A DNA stretch of 63,173 nucleotides from an uncultured Dysgonomonas sp. (GTDB lineage: Bacteria > Bacteroidota > Bacteroidia > Bacteroidales > Dysgonomonadaceae), in assembly GCF_934668725.1 (NCBI RefSeq), contig NZ_CAKUOF010000020.1:1-63173 (forward strand), read 5' to 3'. The notes beneath the pieces were generated by a model. The model saw only the letters and a program-made list of their open reading frames with translations, was not told the origin of the DNA and did no database searches. Shown piece after piece: positions 62,537-63,173 of the stretch. How positions within the stretch are numbered: position 1 is the first letter of the stretch; the number at the start of each line of letters is the position of its first letter. Made by a program: the position numbers and the translations under genes.

Positions 62537-62956
62537 CTGCGCGTAATCAAAGATTACTTGCATTCCTTTTGCCCAAATCCGCAAAAGGAATCAAAAAGGC
62601 TTTGTGCTGCGTGGCTCGCCTGCCTGACTTTAGATTACAGGCTAAACTAAACTTACTGCCTTACGACACGTTTAGTTTTACGCCTGCTTCGCTTGTCAGC
62701 CAACGGCTGTGCCTCTGATGCACTGGGGCTGACGCACGCCTTGGTTTGTCGTCCGTCAGGCTTCCCGACCTTGTCGTTTGCACAGGGTACCCGCAGGATG
62801 AAGAAAGCGTTAAGAAACAAAAGGATATAAATAGTAAATGTTTTCTTTTGTTTTAGCTTTCGAATCCGTAGCGGGTCGGGCAAAAGGCACAGTCTTGATC
62901 TTTTGTTTCGTTTTGCATCAAGGCAAAATGAAAAACAAACCCAAAGGGTGCGTTAG
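62537..62956 (-). repeat. Dispersed hairpin-rich repeat, copy B (inverted relative to copy A)
   Basis: About 420 bp matches copy A (22517-22793) in reverse orientation over nearly its whole length. It keeps the three hairpins and the conserved outer ends CTGCGCGTAATC and AGGGTGCGTTAG. It is longer because of about 140 bp near the right end that copy A lacks. A 76-codon open frame at 62653-62883 is translated repeat and probably not a gene. Confidence 0.8.
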
Positions 62957-63130
62957 TAAAAATTGAACATATAATCCCAACTACTGATTGACATGAATGA
63001 TATATTTTTATTAGTAGGGGATAGCCTTATGCCTCTTTCCAAAATAAACGAACACACAGTTTCACCTCTACAGCCAAAGCAATAAATAGTTCTGCGAACT
63101 TAAAAAGTGCTTAACTCCTGAAAAAATCGC
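62957..63130. other. Intergenic tail with no gene
   Basis: This AT-rich sequence between the repeat and the next promoter shows no recognisable feature. Confidence 0.4.
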
Positions 63131-63138
63131 TAACTTTG
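63131..63138 (+). promoter_or_regulatory. Putative -7 box of the next gene
   Basis: TAACTTTG is an exact match to TAnnTTTG, 24 bp before an ATG at 63163. Confidence 0.5.
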
Positions 63139-63162
63139 TATATAGAAACAAAATGATATAGT

Positions 63163-63173
63163 ATGGAAACAGT
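63163..63173 (+). CDS. First codons of a gene cut by the window end
   Basis: An ATG follows a consensus -7 box at a normal distance and reads Met-Glu-Thr before the window ends. Nothing more can be said about the product. Confidence 0.35.

Noticed and set aside
62653..62883. 76-codon open frame in the terminal repeat
   Set aside because: It is contained in dispersed repeat copy B. The frame is not maintained through copy A, and the sequence is basic and low in structure.
1..63173. CRISPR array, prophage, integrase or insertion sequence with transposase
   Set aside because: No regularly spaced repeats, no integrase or transposase-like proteins and no phage structural genes were seen.

Overview
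The window is about 63 kb of AT-rich chromosome from a member of the Bacteroidetes, most likely order Bacteroidales. A Dysgonomonas-like relative is my guess, not a demonstrated identity. The signs are a SusC/SusD pair, GH92/GH76/GH97 lipoproteins, a DUF4954 protein, a single-chain glycyl-tRNA synthetase, a NUDIX-type AraR regulator, and many exact matches to the Bacteroidetes -7 promoter element TAnnTTTG upstream of genes.

Layout. 1-2745: tail of a GH71/99-like glycosidase, a palindromic repeat, and a GH97 alpha-glucosidase lipoprotein. 3044-6143: a DUF4954 beta-helix protein and a membrane pentapeptide-repeat protein, converging on a shared terminator. 6305-11035: a lactate module, with lutABC downstream of the permease lldP. 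An unidentified structured element lies between them. 11277-19821: housekeeping and miscellaneous genes (DUF4026/DUF2314 protein, 2-hydroxyacid dehydrogenase, DUF3127 SSB-like protein, AI-2E-family exporter, PBP4, FKBP-like lipoprotein, glyS, small membrane protein). 19962-37213: an eight-gene polysaccharide utilization locus (PUL) on the minus strand, with GH92, GH76, SusC, SusD, two surface lipoproteins, a GH-A-like protein and a glutaminase-A-like protein. Its enzymes point to alpha-mannan. 37579-40098: a membrane-spanning regulator next to the PUL, with a periplasmic LamG/Kelch sensor, one TM helix and a cytoplasmic SARP-type winged helix. 40414-48563: an L-arabinose operon (araD, araA, araB, Na+/sugar symporter, mutarotase) with its NUDIX regulator araR and a perfect 26-bp palindromic operator. 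49007-56346: a porin, tRNA-Val, dnaX with a frameshift site, a VanX-like dipeptidase, priA, a beta-barrel protein and tRNA-Arg. 56555-62500: dxs, trkA, trkH and a CapA-family protein. 62501-63173: a second, inverted copy of the dispersed repeat at 22517-22793, then a promoter and the first codons of the next gene.

How the parts work together. In the PUL, GH76 would cut alpha-1,6-mannan backbone, SusC/D and the surface lipoproteins would bind and import fragments, and GH92 would trim alpha-mannosyl side chains. The Kelch-SARP protein could sense a periplasmic glycan and act on DNA directly, without the histidine kinase step of hybrid two-component sensors. The ara operon imports L-arabinose and converts it to D-xylulose 5-phosphate, repressed by AraR.

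The items most worth following up are: (1) the LamG-Kelch-TM-SARP regulator and the repeated GGTTA motif at the PUL promoter; (2) the A10-G slippery run in dnaX, where the zero frame gives the short gamma form and a shift gives tau, the reverse of E. coli; (3) the inverted dispersed repeat carrying three hairpins; (4) the unassigned structured element between lldP and lutA; (5) the AraR operator.
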